A model generated the notes under the pieces. The model worked only from the letters and a program-made list of their open reading frames with translations. It was not told where the DNA came from and ran no database searches. This document shows positions 1 to 9,972 of a stretch of 64,000 nt of DNA, piece by piece; positions within the stretch are counted from its first letter, which is position 1, and every line of letters begins with the position of its first letter. The stretch is from Paracoccus aurantiacus (GTDB taxonomy: Bacteria; Pseudomonadota; Alphaproteobacteria; Rhodobacterales; Rhodobacteraceae): NCBI RefSeq assembly GCF_007993065.1, contig NZ_VOPL01000002.1, positions 310,001-374,000 on the forward strand, written 5' to 3'. A program made the translations under genes and the position numbers.

Positions 1-1
1 T

Positions 2-331
2 GTCCTTTGCGGGCTAGCCGGCGCCTATCTGGCGACCGGGCTTTCTGCGGGATTTGTGAAGGAAATGACCGCCGGACGCGGGTTCATCGCCCTTGCGGCG
101 CTGATTTTCGCGAAATGGAGGCCTTGGGGAGCATTGTTCGCAACCTTCCTGTTTGGCCTGTTCGAGGCGATTGCGAACCGCTATCCGAATCTGGACGTCG
201 GCCCGATCACGATCCCGTCGATGTTCATGAATGCGCTGCCTTATATCCTTACCGTCATCATTCTGGCCGGCTTTGTCGGCCGCGCCATCCCGCCACGCGC
301 GGGCGGAGAACCCTATGTCAAAGAGCGCTGA
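2..331 (+). CDS. ABC transporter permease, C-terminal part (cut by window edge)
   Basis: The reading frame is open from base 2 and ends in TGA at 331, so only the last 109 residues are visible. They are hydrophobic, with segments such as FIALAALIFAKWRPWGA and YILTVIILAGFVGRAIPP. This resembles the C-terminus of the branched-chain amino acid/ribose-type permeases used for nucleoside import (the YufQ/NupQ group). Its end overlaps the purine nucleoside phosphorylase start by 17 bases, so the two are probably one operon that takes up nucleosides and splits them. The family is inferred from hydrophobicity and context; the substrate is not shown by the sequence. Confidence 0.7.
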   Translation, partial: VLCGLAGAYLATGLSAGFVKEMTAGRGFIALAALIFAKWRPWGALFATFLFGLFEAIANRYPNLDVGPITIPSMFMNALPYILTVIILAGFVGRAIPPRAGGEPYVKER

Positions 332-1115
332 GCTTGCCGATCTGATCCGTTCCAGCGCAGGGAACGTTGCACCGGAATACGGGCTGATCCTTGGCTCTGG
401 CCTCGGTCATCTGTCGGGCGCGATAGAGGACGGGGTGTCTATTCCATATACGGACCTGCCGGGGTTCCCGCATGCGGGCGTATCCGGCCACGTTCCCCGA
501 CTGGTTATCGGGGATCTGGAAGGCAAGCGCGTGGCGGTGTTCGGCGGACGGTCGCACTACTATGAATCCGGGCGGGCGGATGCGATGCGGTTGCCGCTGG
601 AGGTCCTGGCCGCGCTTGGCACCACCAAGCTGATCCTGACCAATGCCGCCGGCGCCGTGAACGAGGCGCTGTCGCCCGGCGGGCTGATGCTTCTGTCCGA
701 TCACATCGCCTTTGCCGGAACGAACCCGCTGATCGGCGAGCAGACGGATGCACGTTTCGTGCCGATGACGGACGCCCATGATGCGGAATTGCGCGACGCG
801 CTGAAGGCAGCGGCGAACGCCGAGGGCGTCGATCTGCCCGAAGGCGTCTATGGCTGGTTTTCAGGCCCGAGCTTTGAAACCCCGGCAGAAATACGCGCCG
901 CACGCGTACTGGGCATGGATGCCGTCGGCATGTCGACAGTGCCGGAGATCATCCTCTCCCGCTTCCTTGGCCTCAGATGCGCGGCGATCTCGGTCATCAC
1001 GAATATGGGTGCAGGAATGTCGGACGAATCCATCAGTCACGATCATACCAAGCATATGGCGCCGCTGGGTGCAGCGAAACTGGAAAAGGTCCTGCGCCGG
1101 TTCTTGCGTGGCTAA
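315..1115 (+). CDS. punA: Purine nucleoside phosphorylase (class II, PunA type)
   Basis: This 266-residue cytoplasmic enzyme splits purine nucleosides with phosphate into base and (deoxy)ribose-1-phosphate. Class II motifs are clear: the phosphate-binding GSGLG near residue 25, GGRSHYYESG, LTNAAGAVN and GPSFETPAEIR, followed by the MSTVPE signature. The length suits the trimeric PunA/XapA family (about 270). I chose ATG 315 because conserved sequence begins there, although the frame is open from 231. The start lies inside the end of the upstream permease gene, which suggests translational coupling in a nucleoside salvage operon. Confidence 0.9.
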   Translation: MSKSAELADLIRSSAGNVAPEYGLILGSGLGHLSGAIEDGVSIPYTDLPGFPHAGVSGHVPRLVIGDLEGKRVAVFGGRSHYYESGRADAMRLPLEVLAALGTTKLILTNAAGAVNEALSPGGLMLLSDHIAFAGTNPLIGEQTDARFVPMTDAHDAELRDALKAAANAEGVDLPEGVYGWFSGPSFETPAEIRAARVLGMDAVGMSTVPEIILSRFLGLRCAAISVITNMGAGMSDESISHDHTKHMAPLGAAKLEKVLRRFLRG

Positions 1116-1365
1116 GCCGGATCGTCGCCGAAGCCTGCGTGCCGACGTCGCGCAGCTTTCGGTATCTGCGGCCGAATGTCGCGACCCCTTGACATGCCTC
1201 AAGGCGAAAACGCAACACCTGCGGTCATTTGCGGAAAGTTCAGGGCTCTGCCCCGCTGGACTGGCGGGAAATTGATCGGTAGAGATGCCCTTGCCGAGGC
1301 TGCGATTCAAGTGGCCCAATAAAACATAGCCGGTCCGTTTCCGCGGGCCCAACCGGAGAAAAGCC

Positions 1366-3259
<1,894 letters not shown>

Positions 3260-3271
3260 GGAGAGGCAAGC

Positions 3272-4795
3272 ATGACCCTGAGAATCAAGACCCTCACGGC
3301 CGTGGCCGCGCTGACCCTTGGCGCGGCAGCCTGGGCGCAGGACGCGACCGTGGTTATTCCGGTCCCGGAAAATCCGACCCCGGCGGAAGCCGCCGGGGCC
3401 GTCGCCGACGCGGCTGCTGACGCAGCGCAAGCTGTTGGCGACGCTGCGGGTGACGCTGCCGCCGCTGCCGCGGATGCAGCCGCCGACGCAACCGCACAGG
3501 CCGCCGAACAGGCGACCGACGCGGCTGCTCAGACGGATCAGGCCGCATCAACCGCAGCCGATACCGCAGATACCGCTGACACGGCCAACGCGGATGCCGA
3601 GGCTGACGCCGTCGCAACCGAAGGCGACGCTGCGGGCGCATCCGCCAGTGAAACCGTCGCAGCCGAGGATCAAGCGACCGAGGATGCCGCGACCGGCACG
3701 GCCACGCCGGATTCGGCGCAGGTCGAAGCCGGCGATACGGTCCCGGCCCCCGAAGGCGAGGCCCCGGCAGAGGTTCAGGCTGCTGAGGACGCGCAGGCGA
3801 CACCGGATGCCGGAAATCAGCCCGCTGCAAACGAGTCCGCTGACGAACCCGCCGCCGAGGTTGCCGTCGAAGGCGAAACCGCGCCCGAGCCGGTCGACAG
3901 CACGCAGGAAGTGACTGCTGCCGAGCAAGACGCGCCGGCTGGTGACGCCGCCGAAACCGCAGCCGAGACTGAAGATGCTGCTGCGCCTACCGCTGCGGTC
4001 GAGAATGCAGGCGCTGAGGCCGAGCAGGTGGGCGAGGCCGAGGCTGAACATGCCGAGGAAGCAGGTGCCGGCCATGCCGAGCAGCACATCCCGGACATCG
4101 CCTTCAGCTTCGAAGGCCCGTTCGGCAAGTTCGACCAGTTCCAGCTTCAGCGCGGCCTTCAGGTCTATACCGAAGTCTGCTCTGCCTGCCACGGCATGAA
4201 GCAGGTGGCCCTGCGCACGCTTGCGGATGAAGGCGGTCCGGCGCTGCCCGAAGATCAGGTCCGCGCCTATGCAGCTAATCTGGACATTACCGACCCGGAA
4301 ACCGGCGAGGATCGTCCGCGACTGCCGACCGATCACTTCCCGACCATCGTTCAGGGCAATGGCATGGGGCCTGACCTGTCGCTGATGGCCAAAGCGCGGG
4401 CCGGTTTCCACGGCCCTTACGGCACCGGTATCAGCCAGTTGTTCAACGGCATTGGCGGCCCCGAATATATCCACGCAGTCCTGACCGGCTATAATGGCGA
4501 AGAGAAAGAGCAGGCCGGTTCGGTCCTGTATCACAACGCCGCATTTGCCGGGAACTGGATCGGGATGCCTCCGCCCCTGTCCGACGATCTCGTCACCTAC
4601 GAGGACGGCACCCCTGCGACGGTGGATCAGATGGCGCGAGACGTCTCGGCCTTCCTGATGTGGACGGCAGAGCCGCACATGATGAACCGCAAGAAAGTCG
4701 GCTTCGTGTCGGTGATCTTCCTGATCGTGATGGCGTCGCTGCTGTATCTGACCAACAAACGCCTCTGGTGGTCGGTGAAACACGGCGATCATTGA
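3272..4795 (+). CDS. petC: Cytochrome c1 with long acidic alanine-rich insert
   Basis: This is the membrane-anchored c-type haem subunit of the bc1 complex. It has a signal peptide ending AWA at about residue 22 and a CSACH haem motif at about residues 301-305. The likely sixth ligand is Met in NWIGMPPPL, and a C-terminal membrane helix ([15 protein letters not shown]) precedes WWSVKH. Between residues about 35 and 270 lies a low-complexity Ala/Glu/Asp/Thr/Pro stretch with almost no hydrophobic residues. Paracoccus denitrificans c1 is known for such an acidic insert; at 507 residues this one is longer than I recall for that protein. It ends the petABC operon and is followed by a terminator. 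Confidence 0.96.
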   Translation: MTLRIKTLTAVAALTLGAAAWAQDATVVIPVPENPTPAEAAGAVADAAADAAQAVGDAAGDAAAAAADAAADATAQAAEQATDAAAQTDQAASTAADTADTADTANADAEADAVATEGDAAGASASETVAAEDQATEDAATGTATPDSAQVEAGDTVPAPEGEAPAEVQAAEDAQATPDAGNQPAANESADEPAAEVAVEGETAPEPVDSTQEVTAAEQDAPAGDAAETAAETEDAAAPTAAVENAGAEAEQVGEAEAEHAEEAGAGHAEQHIPDIAFSFEGPFGKFDQFQLQRGLQVYTEVCSACHGMKQVALRTLADEGGPALPEDQVRAYAANLDITDPETGEDRPRLPTDHFPTIVQGNGMGPDLSLMAKARAGFHGPYGTGISQLFNGIGGPEYIHAVLTGYNGEEKEQAGSVLYHNAAFAGNWIGMPPPLSDDLVTYEDGTPATVDQMARDVSAFLMWTAEPHMMNRKKVGFVSVIFLIVMASLLYLTNKRLWWSVKHGDH

Positions 4796-4818
4796 CCGCC
4801 TGATCGCTTATTGAAGAA

Positions 4819-4846
4819 AGCGCGCCCCGAGGGGCGCGCTTTTTTC
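4819..4846 (+). terminator. Rho-independent terminator after petC
   Basis: AGCGCGCCCC and GGGGCGCGCT form a near-perfect GC-rich hairpin with a minimal loop, followed by a run of six T. It lies 24 bases past the petC stop. A-rich sequence on its left could let it work in the other direction for the converging gdhA as well. Confidence 0.9.
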
Positions 4847-4875
4847 TGTTTCACATCAAGGTTTTCGGCACTGGC

Positions 4876-6303
4876 TTAAAGCCCGAGCGAGCCATAGACA
4901 TTCGTGATGCGCCGGATCGCCACGACATAGGCCGCCGTGCGCAGGTCATCGACGCGGTCATCGCCGAACCAGACCTCCTGCATCTTCATGTAGCTTTCGC
5001 GCATCGTGTCATCGAGGCCAGAGCGCACCAGTTCCAGCTCGTCCGCGCCGTGTAGATAGGCCGATTTGAAGCCCTCGGACAGCGTCCACTTGACGCCCGA
5101 ATCCGCCGACAGCCGCTCGATCTCTGAAACCAGCAGGCGGTTGCGTGCTTCTTCGTGCCGGCGTTCCAGGCGGCCGAGGCTGATCTGGCTCAGGTTCTTG
5201 ACCCATTCGAAATAGGACACGGTCACACCGCCCGCGTTGGCATACATGTCCGGGATCACGACAATGCCGCGATCCTTCAGGATCTTGTCGCCTTCCGAGG
5301 TGGTCGGACCGTTCGCGGCCTCGATAATCAGCTTGGCCTTGATCTTGCCGGCGTTCTTCTCGGTGATGACGCTTTCGACGGCTGCGGGGATGAGGATGTC
5401 GCAATCGTCCTCCAGCCCCTCCAGCCCCGCAGGGCGGAAGCTGGCGCCGGGAAAATTCTCGACCCCGCCGGTTTCCCGGATGTGGTCTTTCAGCGCCTCG
5501 ATATCCAGACCGTCCGGGTTATGCACGGTGCCGTTATATTCGACCACGGTCACGATGACGCAGCCATCTTCTTCCTGCAGGAATTTGGCGGCGTGATAGC
5601 CGACATTCCCCAGACCCTGCACCACGATGCGCTTGCCCGACAACTCGCCTTCGATCCCGGTGCGCTTCAGCGCTTCGGGATGACGGAAGAATTCGCGGAT
5701 CGCATATTGCACGCCGCGCCCGGTCGCCTCGACCCGGCCCAGAATGCCGCCGATGGTCACAGGTTTGCCGGTCACGCAGGCTTTGGCGTTGATGTCGTCG
5801 GGATGCAGGCGCTTATACGCATCCGCCATCCAGGCCATTTCGCGTTCGCCCGTGCCCATATCCGGCGCCGGAACGTTCTGCGAAGGCGAGATAAGCGAGC
5901 GGCGGGAGAGTTCGTAGGTGAAGCGGCGGGTGATACGTTCCAGTTCGTCTTCGTCCCAGTCGCGCGGATTAATGCGCAGCCCGCCTTTCGACCCGCCGAA
6001 CGGCACCTCGACCAGGGCGCATTTATAGGTCATCAGCGCCGCCAGCGCCTCGACCTCGTCCTGATTAACGGACATAGCATAGCGAATCCCGCCCTTCACA
6101 GGCTCCATATGTTCCGAATGGACCGACCGGTAGCCGGTGAAGGTATGGATAGCGCCGCGCAGTCGAACGCCGAAACGAACGGTATAGGTCGAGTTGCAGA
6201 CCCGTATCTTTTCCTCCAGCCCCGGCGGCAGCTTCATCAGCGACGCCGCGTGGGTGAACATGCGATCGACTGAATCGCGGAAGGAGGGATGATTGCTGGC
6301 CAT
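4876..6303 (-). CDS. gdhA: Glutamate dehydrogenase
   Basis: This 475-residue cytoplasmic enzyme interconverts glutamate with 2-oxoglutarate and ammonium using NAD(P). Glu/Leu/Phe/Val dehydrogenase motifs are present: KGGIRYA, the catalytic-lysine region VPFGGSKGG, PAPDMGTGEREMAW, and the nucleotide-binding GLGNVGYHAAKFL. The later EAANGPTT motif is also intact. The length is between the small hexameric (about 450) and other types. Coenzyme preference cannot be read by eye. It converges with petC and is divergent from the TetR gene at 6455, with about 150 bases between them. Confidence 0.95.
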   Translation of the reverse strand: MASNHPSFRDSVDRMFTHAASLMKLPPGLEEKIRVCNSTYTVRFGVRLRGAIHTFTGYRSVHSEHMEPVKGGIRYAMSVNQDEVEALAALMTYKCALVEVPFGGSKGGLRINPRDWDEDELERITRRFTYELSRRSLISPSQNVPAPDMGTGEREMAWMADAYKRLHPDDINAKACVTGKPVTIGGILGRVEATGRGVQYAIREFFRHPEALKRTGIEGELSGKRIVVQGLGNVGYHAAKFLQEEDGCVIVTVVEYNGTVHNPDGLDIEALKDHIRETGGVENFPGASFRPAGLEGLEDDCDILIPAAVESVITEKNAGKIKAKLIIEAANGPTTSEGDKILKDRGIVVIPDMYANAGGVTVSYFEWVKNLSQISLGRLERRHEEARNRLLVSEIERLSADSGVKWTLSEGFKSAYLHGADELELVRSGLDDTMRESYMKMQEVWFGDDRVDDLRTAAYVVAIRRITNVYGSLGL

Positions 6304-6454
6304 GGGACAGACTCCGCTATTTGCCTATTCGATTGGCAGAGCATCACCGTTGTGGCGGAAATTCGCAATCACATTCGTGGGGTTACATAACGCCTTGTGG
6401 CCGCGCGGCTGTGTAGCATAAGTTGGCACTAGGGAGCCAGTTCAGGCAGTTGTC

Positions 6455-7102
6455 ATGTTTAACGAGGACCGGTCCGTTACGCGGGGCCGAAAATTCGATC
6501 AGGTATTGGAAGGCGCGCGTCGCGTCTTTTTGCGCGATGGATACGAAGGCGCGAGCGTTGACGATATCGCGCGTGAAGCCTCCGTTTCCAAGGCGACGCT
6601 TTACAGCTATTTTCCTGACAAGAAACTCATGTTTACCGTCGTCTTCCGCGACGAGTTGGAACGCGCGAAGATCGACCGCGATGCGCTTTTGCGCATGGAG
6701 CTGCCGATCGACGAGGTTCTTCGTTTTACGGGCCACATGATCGCGAGCCATACCGTGTCGGAATTCGGGTCGCGCATCCTGCGGCTGGCCATTGCCGAAG
6801 CGCAGCGCTTCCCGGAACTGGCCGTTGAATATTACGAAATCGGCCCGGCGGCCCTGCAACGGACGCTTGAACGTCAGATACGCAGTTGGCAGAAGGACGG
6901 CATGATCTCCACCGAGGTGGTGGATCTGAACATGGCTGCGGATAGCTTCGTTCAACTTTGTGCGGTCCGGGTGCGTGATCCGATGATGCTTCTCGGGCGG
7001 GAACATGTTGATGACGCGACGATCCGGCGTGCCGTCGACAATGCTGTGCGGGTTTTCCTTCGCGCATACGGAACGCAGGCGGCGCTTCGGCTGATCGACT
7101 GA
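6455..7102 (+). CDS. TetR/AcrR family transcriptional regulator
   Basis: This 215-residue protein has the N-terminal TetR DNA-binding domain: GRKFDQVLEGARRVFLRDGY, then the helix-turn-helix ASVDDIAREASVSKATLYSYF at about residues 30-50. The C-terminal part is a helical ligand/dimer domain ending in a segment rich in V, R and A (about 120-215), of the AefR-like type. It is divergent from gdhA but nothing proves that it regulates gdhA. The ligand is unknown. Confidence 0.9.
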   Translation: MFNEDRSVTRGRKFDQVLEGARRVFLRDGYEGASVDDIAREASVSKATLYSYFPDKKLMFTVVFRDELERAKIDRDALLRMELPIDEVLRFTGHMIASHTVSEFGSRILRLAIAEAQRFPELAVEYYEIGPAALQRTLERQIRSWQKDGMISTEVVDLNMAADSFVQLCAVRVRDPMMLLGREHVDDATIRRAVDNAVRVFLRAYGTQAALRLID

Positions 7103-7218
7103 TACGCCGGGATCGAAGGGACCAATTCGCCCAACCGCCAGCCTGTGCCTTGCCCTTGCCGAGCGGCATGATAAGTTTGCGCATGTCCTGAAAATATTCC
7201 TCTTGTTTTCAGTTCGTT

Positions 7219-7304
7219 GCGGGCGTGGCGGAATGGTAGACGCATGAGACTTAAAATCTTTGGGCCGAAAGGCCGTGCGGGTTCGAGTCCCGCGGCCCGC
7301 ACCA
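7219..7304 (+). tRNA. tRNA-Leu (anticodon TAA)
   Basis: A class II tRNA with long variable arm: acceptor GCGGGC, D-arm GGCGGAATGGTAGACGC, anticodon arm with loop CTTAAAA (anticodon TAA), variable arm GGGCCGAAAGGCC, T-arm GCGGGTTCGAGTCCCGC, then acceptor 3' strand and encoded ACCA. The seventh acceptor pair reads G opposite G, so six pairs are standard. Confidence 0.95.
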
Positions 7305-7329
7305 CGATCCGGCAAGACTGCAAGCGGCC

Positions 7330-7965
7330 ATGACCGGCATCACCAGCCTCGCCGGGGTGCCAGTTCTTTTCATTATGGCAGCCGATGCCGAATACGGACC
7401 GGCGCTTCAGGCGCGGATAACCCCGCTGATTACCGGCGTCGGCCCCGTCGAGGCCGCTTTGGCAACCGGCATTGCGCTGGCAAGGCTGGACGCGGCAGGC
7501 ACGATGCCGAAACTGGTCGTCTCGCTCGGCTCTGCGGGATCGGCTAGGCTTGAACAAGCCGGGCTGTATCAGGCTGAATCGGTAAGCTGGCGCGACATGG
7601 ATGCGTCTGCACTGGGTTTTGAGAAGGGCGTGACGCCGTTTCTGGACCTGCCGGCGACCCTGCCATTGGAACTGCGAATTCCCGGCATCCCGACCGCGAC
7701 CCTGTCCACCGGGGCGAATATCGTTTCGGGCCGGGCGTATGAAGCAATCGCCGAAGATATGGTCGAGATGGAGACTTTCGCCGTCCTGCGTGCTTGCCAG
7801 CAGTTCGGGCTGCCGCTGATTGCGCTTCGCGGTATCTCTGACGGGGCAGAGGAGCTTGCCCATGTCGGCGACTGGACGCGCTACCTTCATATCGTGGACG
7901 AGAAGCTGGCGGGCGCGGTTGACGCGCTCCGCGACGCTTTGTCATCCGGCAAGATCCATGTTTGA
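7330..7965 (+). CDS. 5'-methylthioadenosine/S-adenosylhomocysteine nucleosidase family protein
   Basis: This 211-residue protein belongs to the nucleoside phosphorylase superfamily (PNP_UDP_1). It shows the N-terminal IMAADAEYGP start, the ITGVGPVEAALATG glycine-rich phosphate/ribose loop, LVVSLGSAGSA, and the VEMETFAVLRAC motif with the family catalytic Glu. LIALRGISDGA carries the Asp used in base protonation. Likely role: hydrolysis of MTA/SAH to adenine plus thioribose or ribosylhomocysteine in methionine salvage. It is a little shorter than E. coli MtnN (about 232). It lies 25 bases after tRNA-Leu. Confidence 0.82.
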   Translation: MTGITSLAGVPVLFIMAADAEYGPALQARITPLITGVGPVEAALATGIALARLDAAGTMPKLVVSLGSAGSARLEQAGLYQAESVSWRDMDASALGFEKGVTPFLDLPATLPLELRIPGIPTATLSTGANIVSGRAYEAIAEDMVEMETFAVLRACQQFGLPLIALRGISDGAEELAHVGDWTRYLHIVDEKLAGAVDALRDALSSGKIHV

Positions 7966-8026
7966 CGGTTGCCGCTGAGGCGCGCGGGGCCTAAAGCTTG
8001 CCGCGCAAAACCCGATACAGGCACGC

Positions 8027-9844
8027 ATGGCACGCGCACCCAAGGCCCAGAATGACCGTCCCGCAAGCCGCCGCGTCGGCGCGCTTTCCGCGTTATGGCC
8101 ATTTGTCCGCCCCCATCGCGCCACCGCGTTCGCGGCACTTCTCGCCCTGACGCTGACCGCCGGCATCAGCCTGATCCTGCCGCTTGCGGTGCGGCGAGTG
8201 GTGGACGGTTTCGACGTCGGCTCTGCCTTGCTGGACGAATATTTCGGCGCGGCCCTGATGATTGTCGCGCTGCTCGCGCTTGGGACGGGTCTGCGCTATT
8301 ACCTCGTTACACGGCTGGGCGAGCGCGTCGTTGCCGATATCCGCAAGGCTGTCTTTGACCGCGTGATCGGGCTTTCGCCCAGCTTCTATGAACGTGTCAT
8401 GACCGGAGAGATTGTCAGCCGCATCACCACCGACACGACCGTCATTCTGTCTGTCATCGGCTCATCCGTGTCTGTCGCGCTGCGCAATATGCTGCTGATG
8501 CTGGGCGGGGTGGTCATGCTGCTTCTGACCTCTGCGAAGCTGACCGGGCTGGTGCTGCTTCTGGTGCCGGTCATCCTGATCCCGATCATCGGGTTGGGAC
8601 GGCGGCTGCGCGTCCTCGCGCGAGAGAACCAGGACTGGATCGCAGCCTCGTCCGGGTCCGCGTCCGAGGCGTTGCAGGCCGCGCAAACGGTGCAGGCCTT
8701 CACGCATGAGGCCGCGACCCGCGCCGAATTCGCGCGCGTTACCGAGGAAAGCTTTATCTCGGCACGCAAGCGCATCGCGACGCGCGCGGTGCTGACGATG
8801 ATCGTGATCTTCCTGATCTTCGCTGGTGTCATCGGTGTGCTGTGGATCGGCGCGCGCGATGTCGAAAGCGGTGTGATGAGCGTGGGCGAACTGGTTCAGT
8901 TCGTGATTTATGCGGTTCTCGTCGCCGGTGCCGTTGGTGCGCTGTCCGAAATATGGGGAGAGTTGCAGCGCGCCGCCGGTGCGACCGAGCGTCTGGCAGA
9001 GCTTTTGGCGGCAGGCGATGCCATCCGCGACCCTGCCGAACCTGTCCCTGCGCCGCGGCCAGCACGTGGCGCAATCGCGTTGGAAGATGTGACATTCGCC
9101 TATCCATCCCGCCCAGATCAGTCCGCGCTGCGCGATGTCTCGCTGTCGATACGTCCCGGCGAAACCGTCGCGCTTGTCGGTCCGTCCGGGGCGGGCAAAA
9201 CGACGGTCATCCAACTTATCCAGCGCTTCTGGGACCCTGCGAAGGGGCGTGTGACGCTGGACGGGATCGACCTGCGCCACATGGACCGCGATGACTTTCG
9301 CAGCCAGATCGCGATTGTCCCGCAGGACCCGGTGATCTTTGCCACGACCGCGCGCGAAAATATCCGCTTCGGTCGCCCGGATGCGTCGGATACCGAAGTC
9401 GAGGCCGCTGCTCGCGCCGCGCATGCGCATGAATTTCTTATGGCATTGCCCGAAGGTTATGACAGTCAGGTGGGCGAGCGCGGGGTGATGCTGTCTGGCG
9501 GCCAGAAGCAGCGGATCGCAATTGCGCGTGCCATCCTGCGCGATGCGCCAGTCATGCTGCTGGACGAGGCAACCAGCGCGCTCGATGCGGCCTCGGAACA
9601 TGCGGTTCAGCAGGCGGTCGATCAGCTTGCGCAGGGCCGCACGACCATCATTATCGCCCATCGGCTGGCGACCGTGAAGAAGGCCGACCGCATCGTCGTT
9701 TTTGACGGCGGCGAAATCGTGGCCGAGGGAACCCATGACGAACTGGTCGCAGACGGCGGGCTTTATGCGCGCCTGGCGCGCCTGCAGTTTACCGAAGGAA
9801 TTGCCGGCGATTCGGCATTTGAACGCGTGTATTCTCGGCAATAA
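8027..9844 (+). CDS. ABC exporter with fused permease and ATPase (MsbA/LmrA-like)
   Basis: A half-transporter of 605 residues. Residues about 20-320 are a six-helix ABC_membrane domain, and about 340-595 a nucleotide-binding domain. The Walker A motif is GPSGAGKTT, the signature LSGGQKQRIAIARA, Walker B VMLLDEATSALD, and the switch histidine lies in IIIAHRLATVK. The Q-loop IVPQDP is also intact. It should work as a homodimer in the inner membrane. The family exports lipids, peptides or drugs; no neighbouring gene reveals the cargo. Confidence 0.93.
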   Translation: MARAPKAQNDRPASRRVGALSALWPFVRPHRATAFAALLALTLTAGISLILPLAVRRVVDGFDVGSALLDEYFGAALMIVALLALGTGLRYYLVTRLGERVVADIRKAVFDRVIGLSPSFYERVMTGEIVSRITTDTTVILSVIGSSVSVALRNMLLMLGGVVMLLLTSAKLTGLVLLLVPVILIPIIGLGRRLRVLARENQDWIAASSGSASEALQAAQTVQAFTHEAATRAEFARVTEESFISARKRIATRAVLTMIVIFLIFAGVIGVLWIGARDVESGVMSVGELVQFVIYAVLVAGAVGALSEIWGELQRAAGATERLAELLAAGDAIRDPAEPVPAPRPARGAIALEDVTFAYPSRPDQSALRDVSLSIRPGETVALVGPSGAGKTTVIQLIQRFWDPAKGRVTLDGIDLRHMDRDDFRSQIAIVPQDPVIFATTARENIRFGRPDASDTEVEAAARAAHAHEFLMALPEGYDSQVGERGVMLSGGQKQRIAIARAILRDAPVMLLDEATSALDAASEHAVQQAVDQLAQGRTTIIIAHRLATVKKADRIVVFDGGEIVAEGTHDELVADGGLYARLARLQFTEGIAGDSAFERVYSRQ

Positions 9845-9972
9845 GTAAAACCTATGGTTGATTATTAACAGTTTGGCCTGCCGTTTCGGCCAGAATCCGT
9901 ATTTCCTGTTTGTCAGCGCGGCACATATGCTGATTATTGGCGTGTAACACTTGCCTGTTCGGTAATCAGTTC

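Noticed and set aside
1189-1217. TTGACA at 1189-1194 as a petA promoter
   Set aside because: The hexamer at the right distance (GCAACA) is not a convincing -10, so the promoter is not called.
3548-4792. Long minus-strand frame opposite petC (414 codons)
   Set aside because: It exists because the Ala/Glu-rich GCN codons of petC read open on the other strand; no start signal and no domain.
7260-7547. Open frame of 95 codons starting within tRNA-Leu
   Set aside because: Its first residues translate the tRNA 3' half, and it then runs out of frame through the nucleosidase gene.
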